A DNA stretch of 64,000 nucleotides from an uncultured Paracoccaceae bacterium (GTDB lineage Bacteria; Pseudomonadota; Alphaproteobacteria; Rhodobacterales; Rhodobacteraceae), in the NCBI GenBank assembly GCA_947503765.1, contig CANNFA010000008.1:79179-143178 (forward strand), written 5' to 3'. This document shows, one piece after another, positions 25,518 through 34,340 of the stretch (positions are counted from its first letter, which is position 1; each line of letters starts with the position of its first letter). Under the pieces are notes generated by a model, which worked only from the letters and a program-made list of their open reading frames with translations, searched no databases and was not told the DNA's origin. Position numbers and translations under genes: made by a program.

Positions 25518-26687
25518 ATGCCCGTCATCACCGAGATCGAGGATCTGAAACGGATCTACCGCAGCCGTGTTCCGAAGATGTTCTTCGACTATTGCGAATC
25601 CGGCAGCTGGACGGAAAAGACCTTCCGCGAGAACGTGTCCGATTTCGAGGATCTGTACCTGCGCCAGCGGGTGGCGGTCGACATGACCGGCCGGTCCACC
25701 GAAAGCGCGATGATCGGCCAGGATCTGTCGATGCCGGTGGTGCTTGCCCCCGTCGGATCGACCGGGATGCAATGGCCCGACGGCGAGATCCTGGCCTGCC
25801 GCGCGGCGCATGCCTTCGGCACCCAGTTCACGCTGTCGACCATGTCGGTCTGCTCGGTCGAGGACGTGGCCGAGAACACGGACAAGCCGTTCTGGTTCCA
25901 GCTTTACGTGATGCGCGACTGGGATTTCGTGACCCGAATGATCGAGCGCGCCAAGGAGGCGAAATGTTCCGCCCTGGTGCTGACGCTCGATCTGCAAATC
26001 CTCGGCCAGCGGCACAAGGATCTGAAGAACGGGCTGTCGGTGCCGCTGAAGCCCTCGCTCGGCAATATCCTGGACCTGTCCACGAAATGGTCCTGGGGTC
26101 AGGCGATGCTGCGCACGAAACGGCGCACCTTCGGCAACATCGTCGGCCATGCCAAGGGGGTCAGCAACCTGTCGTCGCTGTCGACGTGGGCGGCCGAAAG
26201 CTTCGATCCCAGCCTCGATTGGGAGAAGGTGAAGGAGATCAAGCGGCTGTGGGGCGGGCCGCTGATCCTCAAGGGCATTCTCGATGCCGAGGACGCGAAG
26301 ATGGCGCTGAACGTCGGGGCCGACGCGATCATCGTGTCGAACCATGGCGGACGGCAGCTTGACGGGGCGCTGTCCTCGATCCGGGCGCTGCCGTCGATCC
26401 TCGACGCCGTGGGCGACAAGGTGGAGGTGCATCTCGACAGCGGTATCCGGTCGGGGCAGGATGTGCTCAAGGCGCTCGCGCTGGGGGCCAAGGGCACCTA
26501 TATCGGCCGCGCCTTCGTCTACGGGCTGGGCGCGATGGGCGAGAAGGGCGTGACCCGCGCGCTGGAAGTGATCCACAAGGAACTGGACATGACCATGGCG
26601 CTGTGCGGCAAGCGCCGGATCGAGGAACTGACCCGCGACGTGCTGCTGGTGCCGGAAGGGTTCGGCGGCCGCTGGGAACGGGCGTGA
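25518..26687 (+). CDS. lldD: L-lactate dehydrogenase, FMN-dependent
   Basis: A 389-residue alpha-hydroxyacid oxidase-family barrel that oxidises L-lactate to pyruvate at the inner membrane and passes electrons to quinone. The catalytic His and Arg are in VSNHGGRQLDG (about residues 275-283). FMN-binding LAPVGSTGMQWPDGE, LTLDLQILGQRHKD, and DSGIRSGQDVLKALALGA are intact. GGAGG lies upstream of the ATG at 25518. Glycolate or mandelate specificity cannot be excluded, but the N-terminus and length match LldD. A small conserved protein follows. Confidence 0.9.
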   Translation: MPVITEIEDLKRIYRSRVPKMFFDYCESGSWTEKTFRENVSDFEDLYLRQRVAVDMTGRSTESAMIGQDLSMPVVLAPVGSTGMQWPDGEILACRAAHAFGTQFTLSTMSVCSVEDVAENTDKPFWFQLYVMRDWDFVTRMIERAKEAKCSALVLTLDLQILGQRHKDLKNGLSVPLKPSLGNILDLSTKWSWGQAMLRTKRRTFGNIVGHAKGVSNLSSLSTWAAESFDPSLDWEKVKEIKRLWGGPLILKGILDAEDAKMALNVGADAIIVSNHGGRQLDGALSSIRALPSILDAVGDKVEVHLDSGIRSGQDVLKALALGAKGTYIGRAFVYGLGAMGEKGVTRALEVIHKELDMTMALCGKRRIEELTRDVLLVPEGFGGRWERA

Positions 26688-26704
26688 CCGCCCCGGAGGA
26701 TGCG

Positions 26705-26941
26705 ATGCATGCGAATCTGATCGAGGCGCTGGACCTGCTGGAAGCGGGCGACTGGGACGCCGCGCACGCGATCGCGCAGGACGATCCGGGCGCGGAAGCG
26801 GCCTGGCTGCATGCGCATCTGCACCGGCTGGAGGGCGACGAGGGCAACGCGGCCTACTGGTATCGCCGCGCCGGCCGCGCGCCCTTTGCCGGAACCCGGG
26901 CCGAGGAGCGCGCCGCCCTGCGCGAGGCGCTGGCCGGCTGA
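26705..26941 (+). CDS. Small conserved protein after lldD, function unknown
   Basis: A 78-residue acidic, Ala-rich helical protein with a TPR-like pattern (ALDLLEAGDWDAAHAIAQDD, then WLHAHLHRLEGDEGNAAYWY). GGAGG lies 8 bp upstream of the ATG at 26705, only 17 bp after the lldD stop, so it is co-transcribed. It ends just before an intergenic repeat. No function can be assigned. Confidence 0.7.
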   Translation: MHANLIEALDLLEAGDWDAAHAIAQDDPGAEAAWLHAHLHRLEGDEGNAAYWYRRAGRAPFAGTRAEERAALREALAG

Positions 26942-26943
26942 GC

Positions 26944-27010
26944 GGGGAGGGGGCGCTGCCCCCGCCGCCTGCGGCGGCCCCCCGAGGTATTTTCCGGCAA
27001 GATGAGGAAG
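26944..27010 (+). repeat. GC-rich intergenic repeat, copy 2
   Basis: The palindromic GGGGGCGCTGCCCCC core is followed here by an extra GC hairpin (CCGCCTGCGGCGG), then CCCCCCGAGGTATTTTCCGG and CAAGATGAGGAAG. It differs from the copy at 19906-19954 by the inserted hairpin and TT to CC. It lies between two convergent genes, where it could also act as a bidirectional terminator. Confidence 0.75.
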
Positions 27011-27033
27011 CGGCCGCCGGGTTGCGGTGTGCG

Positions 27034-28209
27034 TCAGGGGTGGAGGCGGATCGCCTCGCGCCGCGGCCGGGCGGCGAGGGCGCGGACGGCGGGCAGGATC
27101 AGCGCCACGATCACGGCGATGAAGGCGAAGGACAGGCGCAGACCGAACAGCTCTGATATGCCGCCCATCAGCGACGGGCCGATGAAGAAGCCGACGATCC
27201 CCAGCATCCAGGCGCGCGAGATGGCGTGGCTGCGCTGGCGTTCGGTCACGCGGGCGCCCAGCATCGAATTGGCGGAGGGCACGATCACCGCCATGCCCAG
27301 CCCGGTGATCGCAACGCCGAGCAGCGCGACCGCGACACTGGGCGCCGCGGCGATGGTCAGCGCGCCCGCGATGCCCAGGATCGCCGAGGCGAAGATCAGC
27401 CGCGCGTCGCCGAAGCGGCCGGTCAGCACCTGGCCCGACATCCGGCCGATGCCCATCAGCAGGCCCAGCATCGCCGGCCCGAAGCTGCCGGTGCCGGCGG
27501 GCGCGCCGAGGGTGCGCTCGATATGCAGGGCGGACCACGCCTCTGTCGCGTTCTCGCCGATGAAGGCGCAGAGCAGGATCAGGCCGGTCAGCCCGATCGC
27601 GCCCCAGGGAACGCGGGCCGGCGCCTCGGGGATCGCGGCATCCTCTGGGTCCGCCTCCGGGGCGGGCGGCGCGCGCATCGCCAGCACCAGCACAAGGTTC
27701 ACCGCCGCCATGACCGGCAGGATCTGTTCCGGCCCGTAGCCGGCCTGCCGCGCCATGCCGCAGCTCCAGGCGGCGCCGGCGAAGGCGAAGGAGAACATCG
27801 CGTGGTTGACGTTCATCAGGTGCATGCGATGGCGCGATTCCAGTGCGCTGATCGTCACGTTCGCGGTGATGTCCAGAAGCGCCACGCTGATCCCCATCGC
27901 CAGCAGCGCGGCGCCGAGCCCCGGCACGCTGCCCGGAAGCGCCGGGTACAGCACCGCGGCCGCCGCCAGCAGGCCCATGAGCGGCAGCGCCCGGCGGCCC
28001 AGCCGCGCCGTCACCCAGGGCGCGGCCCACATCGACAGCAGCCCGCCGAGCGCCGACATCAGCAGCGCGGCGCCCAGTTCGGCATCCGACGCGCCCACGC
28101 GCAGCTTGATGTCCGGCACCATGCCCGCGAAGCTGCCCCACAGGACGCCCACGGCCATCAGACCGGCAGCGGGAGAGCGCGACAGGCGCAGGGCGGCTGG
28201 AATCGACAT
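27034..28209 (-). CDS. MFS transporter
   Basis: A 391-residue protein with about 12 predicted helices in two halves separated by an acidic loop (PPAPEADPEDAAIPEAP). The loop 2-3 signature is weak (WVTARLGRRALPLMG). It resembles the COG0738/YbjJ-like MFS group with GVLWGSFAGMVPDIKLRVGA. The substrate is unknown; sugars or drugs are possible. It is a single gene convergent with the lldD unit across the intergenic repeat. Confidence 0.85.
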   Translation of the reverse strand: MSIPAALRLSRSPAAGLMAVGVLWGSFAGMVPDIKLRVGASDAELGAALLMSALGGLLSMWAAPWVTARLGRRALPLMGLLAAAAVLYPALPGSVPGLGAALLAMGISVALLDITANVTISALESRHRMHLMNVNHAMFSFAFAGAAWSCGMARQAGYGPEQILPVMAAVNLVLVLAMRAPPAPEADPEDAAIPEAPARVPWGAIGLTGLILLCAFIGENATEAWSALHIERTLGAPAGTGSFGPAMLGLLMGIGRMSGQVLTGRFGDARLIFASAILGIAGALTIAAAPSVAVALLGVAITGLGMAVIVPSANSMLGARVTERQRSHAISRAWMLGIVGFFIGPSLMGGISELFGLRLSFAFIAVIVALILPAVRALAARPRREAIRLHP

Positions 28210-28393
28210 CTCGGGGCACCTATCGGAGGGAAGAACCGCGCGAGCCTAGGCCGGGGCGCTGCGCTTTCCAAGCCCCGCTGCCTGCGGGGCGAGAATCCGC
28301 TTCCCATCCGGGACATTCTGCCTTATGTGCGGCGCTTCATCGGGCATACACCCTTGGAGGATGCCCACAACATCCAATTCAGGAGACGTTCAT

Positions 28394-29047
28394 ATGGCTG
28401 GCGAGATTCCAGATCTGGTCGCCACGGAGCGGACGGGGACAGGCAAGGGGGCCGCCCGTCAGGCACGCCGTGAAAACTTGGTACCGGGCATCGTATACGG
28501 GGGCGGGGTCGATCCGCTGCCGATCAACCTGCCCTACAACGTGCTGGTCAAGCGGCTGAAGGCCGGCCGCTTTCTTGCGACGCTGTTCAACATGAAGGTC
28601 GACGGCCACGAGGACGTGCGCGTGATCTGCCGCAGCGTGCAGCGCGACGTGGTCAAGGATCTGCCGACCCATGTCGATTTCATGCGTCTGCGCCGGACCA
28701 CCAAGATCAACCTGTTCATCCCGGTGGAATTCGTCGGCGAGGACGATTGCCCCGGTCTGCGCCGCGGCGGCGTTCTGACCATCGTGCGCCCCGAGGTGGA
28801 GTTGCTGGTGACGGCCGGGGAAATCCCCGATCACGTCACCGTGGACGTCACCGGTCTCGATATCGGCGATGTGGCGACGATTTCGTCGGTCGATCTGCCG
28901 AAAGGCGCGAAGCCGACCATCGACCGCGACTTCGTCATCGCCAATATCAGCGCGCCCTCCGGGCTGCGCGCCGAGGAAGGTGAAGAGGACGAAGAGGTTG
29001 CCGCCGACGAGGTGCCGACCACCGAACAGGACGACGAAGAGGCGTAA
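28394..29047 (+). CDS. rplY: 50S ribosomal protein L25/general stress protein Ctc
   Basis: A 217-residue, two-domain Ctc-type L25. The N-terminal 5S rRNA-binding domain ([20 protein letters not shown], then [10 protein letters not shown]) is followed by the C-terminal beta domain. An acidic tail of about 25 residues is common in alphaproteobacteria. CAGGAG lies 8 bp upstream. pth, the usual neighbour, is not next to it. A terminator-like hairpin follows at 29072. Confidence 0.95.
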   Translation: MAGEIPDLVATERTGTGKGAARQARRENLVPGIVYGGGVDPLPINLPYNVLVKRLKAGRFLATLFNMKVDGHEDVRVICRSVQRDVVKDLPTHVDFMRLRRTTKINLFIPVEFVGEDDCPGLRRGGVLTIVRPEVELLVTAGEIPDHVTVDVTGLDIGDVATISSVDLPKGAKPTIDRDFVIANISAPSGLRAEEGEEDEEVAADEVPTTEQDDEEA

Positions 29048-29071
29048 GCCCGGCCCGTCGGTCGAGATTGC

Positions 29072-29095
29072 AAACGGGGCCGTCTGGCCCCGTTT
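29072..29095 (+). terminator. rplY terminator
   Basis: A perfect 10-bp stem, AAACGGGGCC/GGCCCCGTTT, with a GTCT loop, 24 bp after the rplY stop. The downstream T content is modest. It also faces the convergent sugar transferase gene and may serve both directions. Confidence 0.75.
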
Positions 29096-29108
29096 CGCGT
29101 TTCCGGGC

Positions 29109-29753
29109 TCAGCGCCGGCGCGCGCCGATCCCGCAGCTGCGCAGATCGCGCCCCGCGGCCCGCGCCGCCGTCATCGCGATCAGCCGCAAGTCCAGCCAGA
29201 TCGTGCGCCGCCGCTGATAGATCAGGTCCAGCGCCGCCTTGCGCGGAACGCAGCGCGCCGCATAGACGCGGTCGGTTTCGCGCGGCGTGCGGCAGGCGGA
29301 CAGCAGGCGTTCCTCGTGCCGGTGGTAATACAGCGTCGCCAGCCCGGTAATGCCGGGCCGGCTTTGGAGCACGCGGGCATAGAGATCGGGGAACCGTTCG
29401 ACATAGGCGCGCAGTGGCGGGCGCGGCCCGACAAAGCTGATATCGCCTTTCAGAACGTTCCAAAGCTGTGGCAGCTCGTCCAGCCGGGTGCGGCGCAGGA
29501 ACCGGCCGGTGCGGGTCAGCCGGTGCGCCTTGTCGCCGCCCGACACGCCGCTGTCCCCGCGCGCGACGGTCATGGTGCGGAATTTCCACAACAGGAACGG
29601 CGTGTCCGGGGTCTTCATCCGTTCGGAGACGTAGAATAGCGGCCGGCCGTCGCGGACCAGGATCACCGCCGCCAGCACCAGCGCCGCGGGGGCCAGAACC
29701 GCCGCCAGCAGCAGCGCCAGCGCCAGGTCGAGCGCGCGCTTGCCCGGCGTCAC
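29109..29753 (-). CDS. Bacterial sugar transferase (exopolysaccharide priming type)
   Basis: A 214-residue protein with one N-terminal membrane helix (about 8-30). The PF02397 motifs are present: [49 protein letters not shown] and [13 protein letters not shown]. Such enzymes move a sugar-1-phosphate from UDP-sugar to undecaprenyl phosphate. It starts with GTG at 29753, overlapping the epimerase stop (GTGA). No glycosyltransferase or export genes are adjacent, so the polysaccharide is unknown. Confidence 0.87.
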   Translation of the reverse strand: MTPGKRALDLALALLLAAVLAPAALVLAAVILVRDGRPLFYVSERMKTPDTPFLLWKFRTMTVARGDSGVSGGDKAHRLTRTGRFLRRTRLDELPQLWNVLKGDISFVGPRPPLRAYVERFPDLYARVLQSRPGITGLATLYYHRHEERLLSACRTPRETDRVYAARCVPRKAALDLIYQRRRTIWLDLRLIAMTAARAAGRDLRSCGIGARRR

Positions 29754-30562
29754 GCGCGCGCCTCCGCCCGGCGCAGGCCGGCCACCAGCGCGGCGGCGTC
29801 CCGCTGCGGCACCGGCAGCAGCGCGGCAAGGCGCGCCATGTCCATCGACACCAGCGGCAGCGCGGCGCCGGGGGCGGGGCGCGGCGTCCAGGCGACACCG
29901 GCAGCGTCCGCGAGCGCGCCCATCTCGACCGGCGGGGCGGCGGCGACGTTCAGCGCGCCGGGCAGGGGGCCGGCGGCCAGCAACCCGCGCAGGACGGCGC
30001 CAAGGCTTTCGGGGTCGATATAGGAGCGGCGCGGCGTGGTGCCGTCGGGGAATTGGTCGACGGCGACCGCGCGCCCGGCGGCGATGTTGCGAAACAGCAT
30101 GTCCGCGCCCACGATGTTGCCCAGCCGCAGCGCGGTCACCGCGATCCCCGCCGCTTCGCCGGCCCTTGCCGCCGCGCGTTCCATGTCGCGCTTCGACGCG
30201 CCGTAGCCGGGCAGCGGCGCCAGCGCCGCATCCTCGGCATGGGGGCCGCCCGGCCCGTAGACCGCCATCGAGGAGGCCAGCCATACCCGCCCGACCCCTG
30301 CCGCCGCCGCCGCCGCGATGCCGGCCAGCGCGATGTCGGTGTTCAGCCCGTAATCGTCCGCCCCCGGCGTTGCCCCGGCAAGGCACAGAACGGTGCCCGC
30401 GCCGGCCATGGCCGGTGCCAGCGCGCCGGGCCCGTCCGCCAGCGACCAGTCCACATCGGCGCCCTTCCGCGCCTGCCAGACGATCGGCAGATCCCCGAGC
30501 GGGCCGCGCAGAAGGTGGCCGGTACGGCTATGCGCGCCCATGACGAACAGCTTGGCGGTCAT
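29750..30562 (-). CDS. NAD-dependent epimerase/dehydratase family protein
   Basis: A 270-residue short-chain fold protein. The nucleotide-binding loop is atypical (VMGAHSRTGHLLRG), and the middle shows WLASSMAVYGPGG and the YGASK active-site pair. C-terminal sequence is Ala/Pro-rich. It is translationally coupled to the sugar transferase, so a nucleotide-sugar substrate is likely. The extended-SDR assignment is clear; the reaction is not. Confidence 0.8.
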   Translation of the reverse strand: MTAKLFVMGAHSRTGHLLRGPLGDLPIVWQARKGADVDWSLADGPGALAPAMAGAGTVLCLAGATPGADDYGLNTDIALAGIAAAAAAGVGRVWLASSMAVYGPGGPHAEDAALAPLPGYGASKRDMERAAARAGEAAGIAVTALRLGNIVGADMLFRNIAAGRAVAVDQFPDGTTPRRSYIDPESLGAVLRGLLAAGPLPGALNVAAAPPVEMGALADAAGVAWTPRPAPGAALPLVSMDMARLAALLPVPQRDAAALVAGLRRAEARA

Positions 30563-30744
30563 CGGGTCTCCCGGCGTCGGATCGGCAAAAGCGCCGCAGA
30601 CCTGCGCGCTCCCGCTTCCCCTCACTTGACGAAACCGCGCGCGACCTGCAAGCCTGACCGAAAGGGGGACAGTCCTACAGGTGCCGGACCGCCACGCTTG
30701 GGGCGGCGCGCGGTGGCATGACCCCGTCGACCGGAGGGTTTTCG

Positions 30745-31362
30745 ATGTCCCGCAACCTGATCGCCATCCTGCGCGGCGTGGCGCCGGACGAGGCCGCCGC
30801 CGTTGGCGAGGCGCTGATCGGCGCCGGAATCGACCGGATCGAGGTGCCGCTGAACTCGCCCGACCCGCTGGACAGCATCGGACGGCTGGCACAGGCTTTC
30901 GGCAAGGACGCATTGATCGGGGCGGGAACGGTGCTGACCCGGCAGGATGTCGCCGATGTCTACCGCGCCGGCGGGCGGCTGGTGGTGTCGCCCAATTGCC
31001 ACAAGGCGGTGATCCGTGCGACCGTCAAGTGCGGCATGCAGAGCTTTCCGGGCGTTCTGACCGCCACCGAATGCTTCGACGCGCTGCGCTGGGGCGCGAG
31101 CGGGCTCAAGATTTTTCCGGCATCGCAGCTTGGCACCGGCGGGCTGAAGGCGCTGCGCGCGGTTCTGCCCGAGGGCACGCAGGTCTATGCCGTGGGCGGT
31201 GTCGGCCCGGACGGCTTTGCCGAGTGGCGCGCGGCGGGGGTGCAGGGCTTCGGCATCGGCTCTGCCCTGTACAAATCCGGCGATGCGCCCGCCGATGTCG
31301 GCGTCCGCGCGGCCGAGATGGCCGCCGCCTATGACAGCGCATTCAAGGGGGCCTCGGCATGA
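30745..31362 (+). CDS. dgoA: 2-dehydro-3-deoxy-6-phosphogalactonate aldolase
   Basis: A 205-residue class I aldolase of the KDPG/KDPGal family that splits 2-keto-3-deoxy-6-phosphogalactonate into pyruvate and glyceraldehyde 3-phosphate. The Schiff-base Lys is in SGLKIFPASQLG (about residue 124) and the catalytic Glu in RIEVPLNSP (about 37). The LNSP and CHKAVIRATV segments fit KDPGal rather than KDPG aldolases. GGAGG lies upstream of the ATG at 30745. dgoK, normally adjacent, is absent. The stop overlaps the lactonase start. Confidence 0.88.
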   Translation: MSRNLIAILRGVAPDEAAAVGEALIGAGIDRIEVPLNSPDPLDSIGRLAQAFGKDALIGAGTVLTRQDVADVYRAGGRLVVSPNCHKAVIRATVKCGMQSFPGVLTATECFDALRWGASGLKIFPASQLGTGGLKALRAVLPEGTQVYAVGGVGPDGFAEWRAAGVQGFGIGSALYKSGDAPADVGVRAAEMAAAYDSAFKGASA

Positions 31363-32216
31363 GCGCGACGATCCACGACAACCGCCGCTGCGAACTTGGC
31401 GAGGGGCCGCTATGGCACCCCGAACGCGAACAGCTGTTCTGGTTCGACATCCTCGGCAAGCAGCTGATGACCCGCGCCGGCGATGCGCCGCGCCGCTGGC
31501 AGTTCGACGAGATCGTGTCCGCCGCCGGCTGGGTGGATCGTGACACGCTGCTGATCGCCAGCGAAACGCGGCTGTTCCGCTTCGACCTGGAGACCGGCGA
31601 TTCCGCCACGATCTGCGCGCTGGAGGAGGACAGCCCCGGCACGCGGTCCAATGACGGGCGCGCCGACCGGCAGGGCGGCTTCTGGATCGGCACGATGGGC
31701 AAGGCCGCCGAAGAGGGCAAGGGCGCGATCTACCGCTATTACCGGGGCGAGTTGCGGCGCGTGGTCGAAGGCATCACGATCCCCAACGCGATCTGCTTCA
31801 CGCCCGATGGCAAGGGCGCCTACTATTCCTGCTCCGCGCGAAAGCAGGTCTACAATCTGGACCTCGATTCAGACGGATGGCCCAAGGGCGATGCGCAGCT
31901 TTGGCTCGACCTGACCGCGCAGGACAGGGTGCCCGATGGCGCGGTCACCGATTCGGGCGGCAATCTGTGGATCGCCCATTGGGGCGGCTTCTGCGTGGGC
32001 GCCTACGATGCCGCCGGCAAGCACCTGCGCGACATCGCGTTTCCGGCCAAGCACTGTTCCTGCCCGGCCTTCGGCGGCGCGGATCTGGGCACGCTTTATT
32101 TGACCTCGGCGCTGGAGGGGCTGGACCCCGAAGAGGCCGCACGATCCGAGAACGGCATGACCTTCCGCGCCGATGCGGGCGCCACCGGCCTGCCAGAGCC
32201 GCGCGTGGTGCTGTAG
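31359..32216 (+). CDS. SMP-30/gluconolactonase family lactonase
   Basis: A 285-residue six-bladed propeller. Metal and active-site positions are visible: Glu in LGEGPLWHPE (about 16), Asn in RSNDGRADRQGGFWIGTMG (about 100), Asn in ITIPNAICFTPD, and catalytic Asp in VPDGAVTDSGGNLWIAHWGG. It hydrolyses an aldonolactone, probably galactono- or arabinono-lactone given the KDPGal aldolase upstream. It is coupled to the aldolase by ATGA and followed 3 bp later by the aldose epimerase. Confidence 0.87.
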   Translation: MSATIHDNRRCELGEGPLWHPEREQLFWFDILGKQLMTRAGDAPRRWQFDEIVSAAGWVDRDTLLIASETRLFRFDLETGDSATICALEEDSPGTRSNDGRADRQGGFWIGTMGKAAEEGKGAIYRYYRGELRRVVEGITIPNAICFTPDGKGAYYSCSARKQVYNLDLDSDGWPKGDAQLWLDLTAQDRVPDGAVTDSGGNLWIAHWGGFCVGAYDAAGKHLRDIAFPAKHCSCPAFGGADLGTLYLTSALEGLDPEEAARSENGMTFRADAGATGLPEPRVVL

Positions 32217-32219
32217 GCG

Positions 32220-33221
32220 ATGGCGCAGGCCGTGTTCGGCGACACCGCCGCGGGCGAGGCGGTGCACCGGCTGATGATCGGTGCGGGCGATCTGTCGGTC
32301 GCGCTGCTGACCCATGGCGCGACGCTGAACGACGTGCGGCTGGCGGGCGTTGCGCATTCGCTGACCGTGGGCAGCCCGGAACTGGCCGCCTACGAGGGGC
32401 CGATGGCCAGTTGTGGCGCGGTGATGGGGCCGGTGGCGAACCGGATCGGCGGGGCCGCGGCGATGATCGACGGGGTGCGCCATGTGTTCAGTGGCGCGCA
32501 CCCGGACGGGTACATCCTGCACAGCGGCGACGCGGGGTTTCACCGCCGCGTCTGGCGCATCGCGGATCACGCCGCCGCGGCCGCGACCCTGACCATCGAC
32601 GCGCCGGACGGCGAGGGGGGCTTTCCCGGCAATCGCCGCGTCACCGCGCGTTTCGAGGCGTTCGCGCCCGCCACGCTGCGGCTGACCCTGACCGCCGCGA
32701 CCGATGCGCCGACGATCCTGAACCTCGCCAATCACAGCTACTGGCGGCTCGATGACGCACCCACGACCGAGGGGCATGTGCTGCGGATCGCGGCCGACAG
32801 CTACCTGCCGCTGTCAGAGGCGCTGATCCCCACCGGAGAGATCAGGCCGGTGGCCGGCACGCGGCTTGATTTCCGCGAGGGGCGGATATGGGCGGCGGGG
32901 GCCGAAGGGCAGGTGGACAACAACTTCTGCCTGTCGCGGACCCGCACCGATCTGCGCCCGGTCGCATGGCTGACCGGTCGGTCGGGCGTGCGGATGGAAA
33001 TGGCGACGACGGAGCCGGGATTGCAGGTCTATGACGGCCACAGCCTGGACCTTCCGCAGTTTCCCGGCAATGACGGCGCGCCGCCGGTGCCCTATTGCGG
33101 CATCGCGCTGGAGGCGCAGGGCTGGCCCGACGCCCCGAACCACCCCGATTTCCCGTCCATCCTGCTGCGGCCGGGCGAGGATTGGGTGCAGGTGACGGAG
33201 TGGCGCTTTTCGCGGGCCTGA
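32220..33221 (+). CDS. Aldose 1-epimerase family protein
   Basis: A 333-residue beta-sandwich mutarotase. Catalytic His are in ILHSGDAGFHR (about 101) and NLANHSYWRLDD (about 174), with GalM-like LPLSEALIPTGEI after them. The catalytic Glu is expected in the C-terminal GIALEAQGWPDAPNHPDFPS (about 303). Mutarotation of galactose or a related aldose before oxidation would complete an epimerase-lactonase-aldolase set of the De Ley-Doudoroff type. It is the last gene of the operon. Confidence 0.88.
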   Translation: MAQAVFGDTAAGEAVHRLMIGAGDLSVALLTHGATLNDVRLAGVAHSLTVGSPELAAYEGPMASCGAVMGPVANRIGGAAAMIDGVRHVFSGAHPDGYILHSGDAGFHRRVWRIADHAAAAATLTIDAPDGEGGFPGNRRVTARFEAFAPATLRLTLTAATDAPTILNLANHSYWRLDDAPTTEGHVLRIAADSYLPLSEALIPTGEIRPVAGTRLDFREGRIWAAGAEGQVDNNFCLSRTRTDLRPVAWLTGRSGVRMEMATTEPGLQVYDGHSLDLPQFPGNDGAPPVPYCGIALEAQGWPDAPNHPDFPSILLRPGEDWVQVTEWRFSRA

Positions 33222-33228
33222 TCCGCCG

Positions 33229-34086
33229 TCACGGCCCCAGCAGCAGCGTTGCCTCGGTGCCCTTCACATCGGTCCAGACCGCCCGCTTGCTCAGCGCCTT
33301 CGCCATGTCGGCCGGCAACAGCATCTCGCGGGTCGCGGGCCGCAAGGGGCCGTCGATGCTGTGCAGGCCCGGCGTGTTCAGGAACGTGTCCAGCCTTGGC
33401 AACTCGAACGAGAAATTCTTGAAATCATGCTCGAATGCCGGCTCGCGCAGGAACCGGTACAGCAGGCCCATCGTCTCGGCGGGGCGGGCCAGCAGGCGGT
33501 CGTAATCCACCACGATCATCCGTTCCGACAGCGGCCCGGCCAGCGCATCATGCACGAGGTTGAGCGATTGGCCGACGATCCCCTCATCCGACATCAGCCG
33601 GTTCACCCGCTGCGCCAGCGTGGTGTCGGGATCGAACAGCTTCGACTGCCGGAAGGTAAGCCCGCGCCGCGCCTTTTCAAGCGATGACACGACCCTGGCC
33701 GGGTCGCGCACGGTCACGATGAACCGGCAGAACGGATAGAGCGCCACCAGTTGCTCCGCCCGCAGCAGCCAGCGGCGATTGGTGTCGAACACCACGCCGC
33801 GCGCGCCGCGCTTGTGGTGCACCGCGTCGATCACCGCGTGCATCACTTCGCGGCGCTGGTCGTCGTCGAGCAGCGCCGACAGTTCCGACACGCCGGAAAA
33901 CTGGTTGTAGAGCATCTGAAAGATGATCTGCGCCGCGCTGGTGCCGCTGGCATAGAATCGGGGGTTCTGGTTCAGCAGCGCCGCCAGCATGGTCGATCCC
34001 GACCGCGGCAGGCCGACGATGAAATGGTATTTCGTGCTTCGCGCCAGTGCCGCGATCTCGGCCCTGCCGCTGTCCTGGTCGCTCAT
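33229..34086 (-). CDS. Sulfotransferase family protein
   Basis: A 285-residue protein. The PAPS-binding 5'-phosphosulfate loop is FIVGLPRSGSTMLAALLNQN (about residues 23-42) and the 3'-phosphate motif lies in FIVTVRDPARVVSSLEKA (about 125). It resembles bacterial cytoplasmic sulfotransferases; the acceptor is unknown and could be a glycan or small molecule. It is convergent with the aldose epimerase gene, 7 bp apart. The start at 34086 is chosen over an upstream ATG at 34134 because the SDQDSG N-terminus is short and polar. Confidence 0.83.
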   Translation of the reverse strand: MSDQDSGRAEIAALARSTKYHFIVGLPRSGSTMLAALLNQNPRFYASGTSAAQIIFQMLYNQFSGVSELSALLDDDQRREVMHAVIDAVHHKRGARGVVFDTNRRWLLRAEQLVALYPFCRFIVTVRDPARVVSSLEKARRGLTFRQSKLFDPDTTLAQRVNRLMSDEGIVGQSLNLVHDALAGPLSERMIVVDYDRLLARPAETMGLLYRFLREPAFEHDFKNFSFELPRLDTFLNTPGLHSIDGPLRPATREMLLPADMAKALSKRAVWTDVKGTEATLLLGP

Positions 34087-34340
34087 CCGGTCGCCTGCCT
34101 CTTGCCGTCCCGCCCTTTCGCCCCGTGATCGCATCGGGGCGGGGCGCTGCTATGGCAGAATGGCGGTTTTGCCGTGTCGGGGAAACAGAAACCTTGCCCC
34201 CCGCGCATTTGCGCCGGGGCAATGACAATGGCTGCATACGCCGCTTCAGAAACCCCTTTTCCGCCACATTCCGGGCCGCATTTCACCGCCTTTTGCGGGG
34301 CAGATGGACGGCAGAAGCATCCAGACACGGGATCGGCGTC

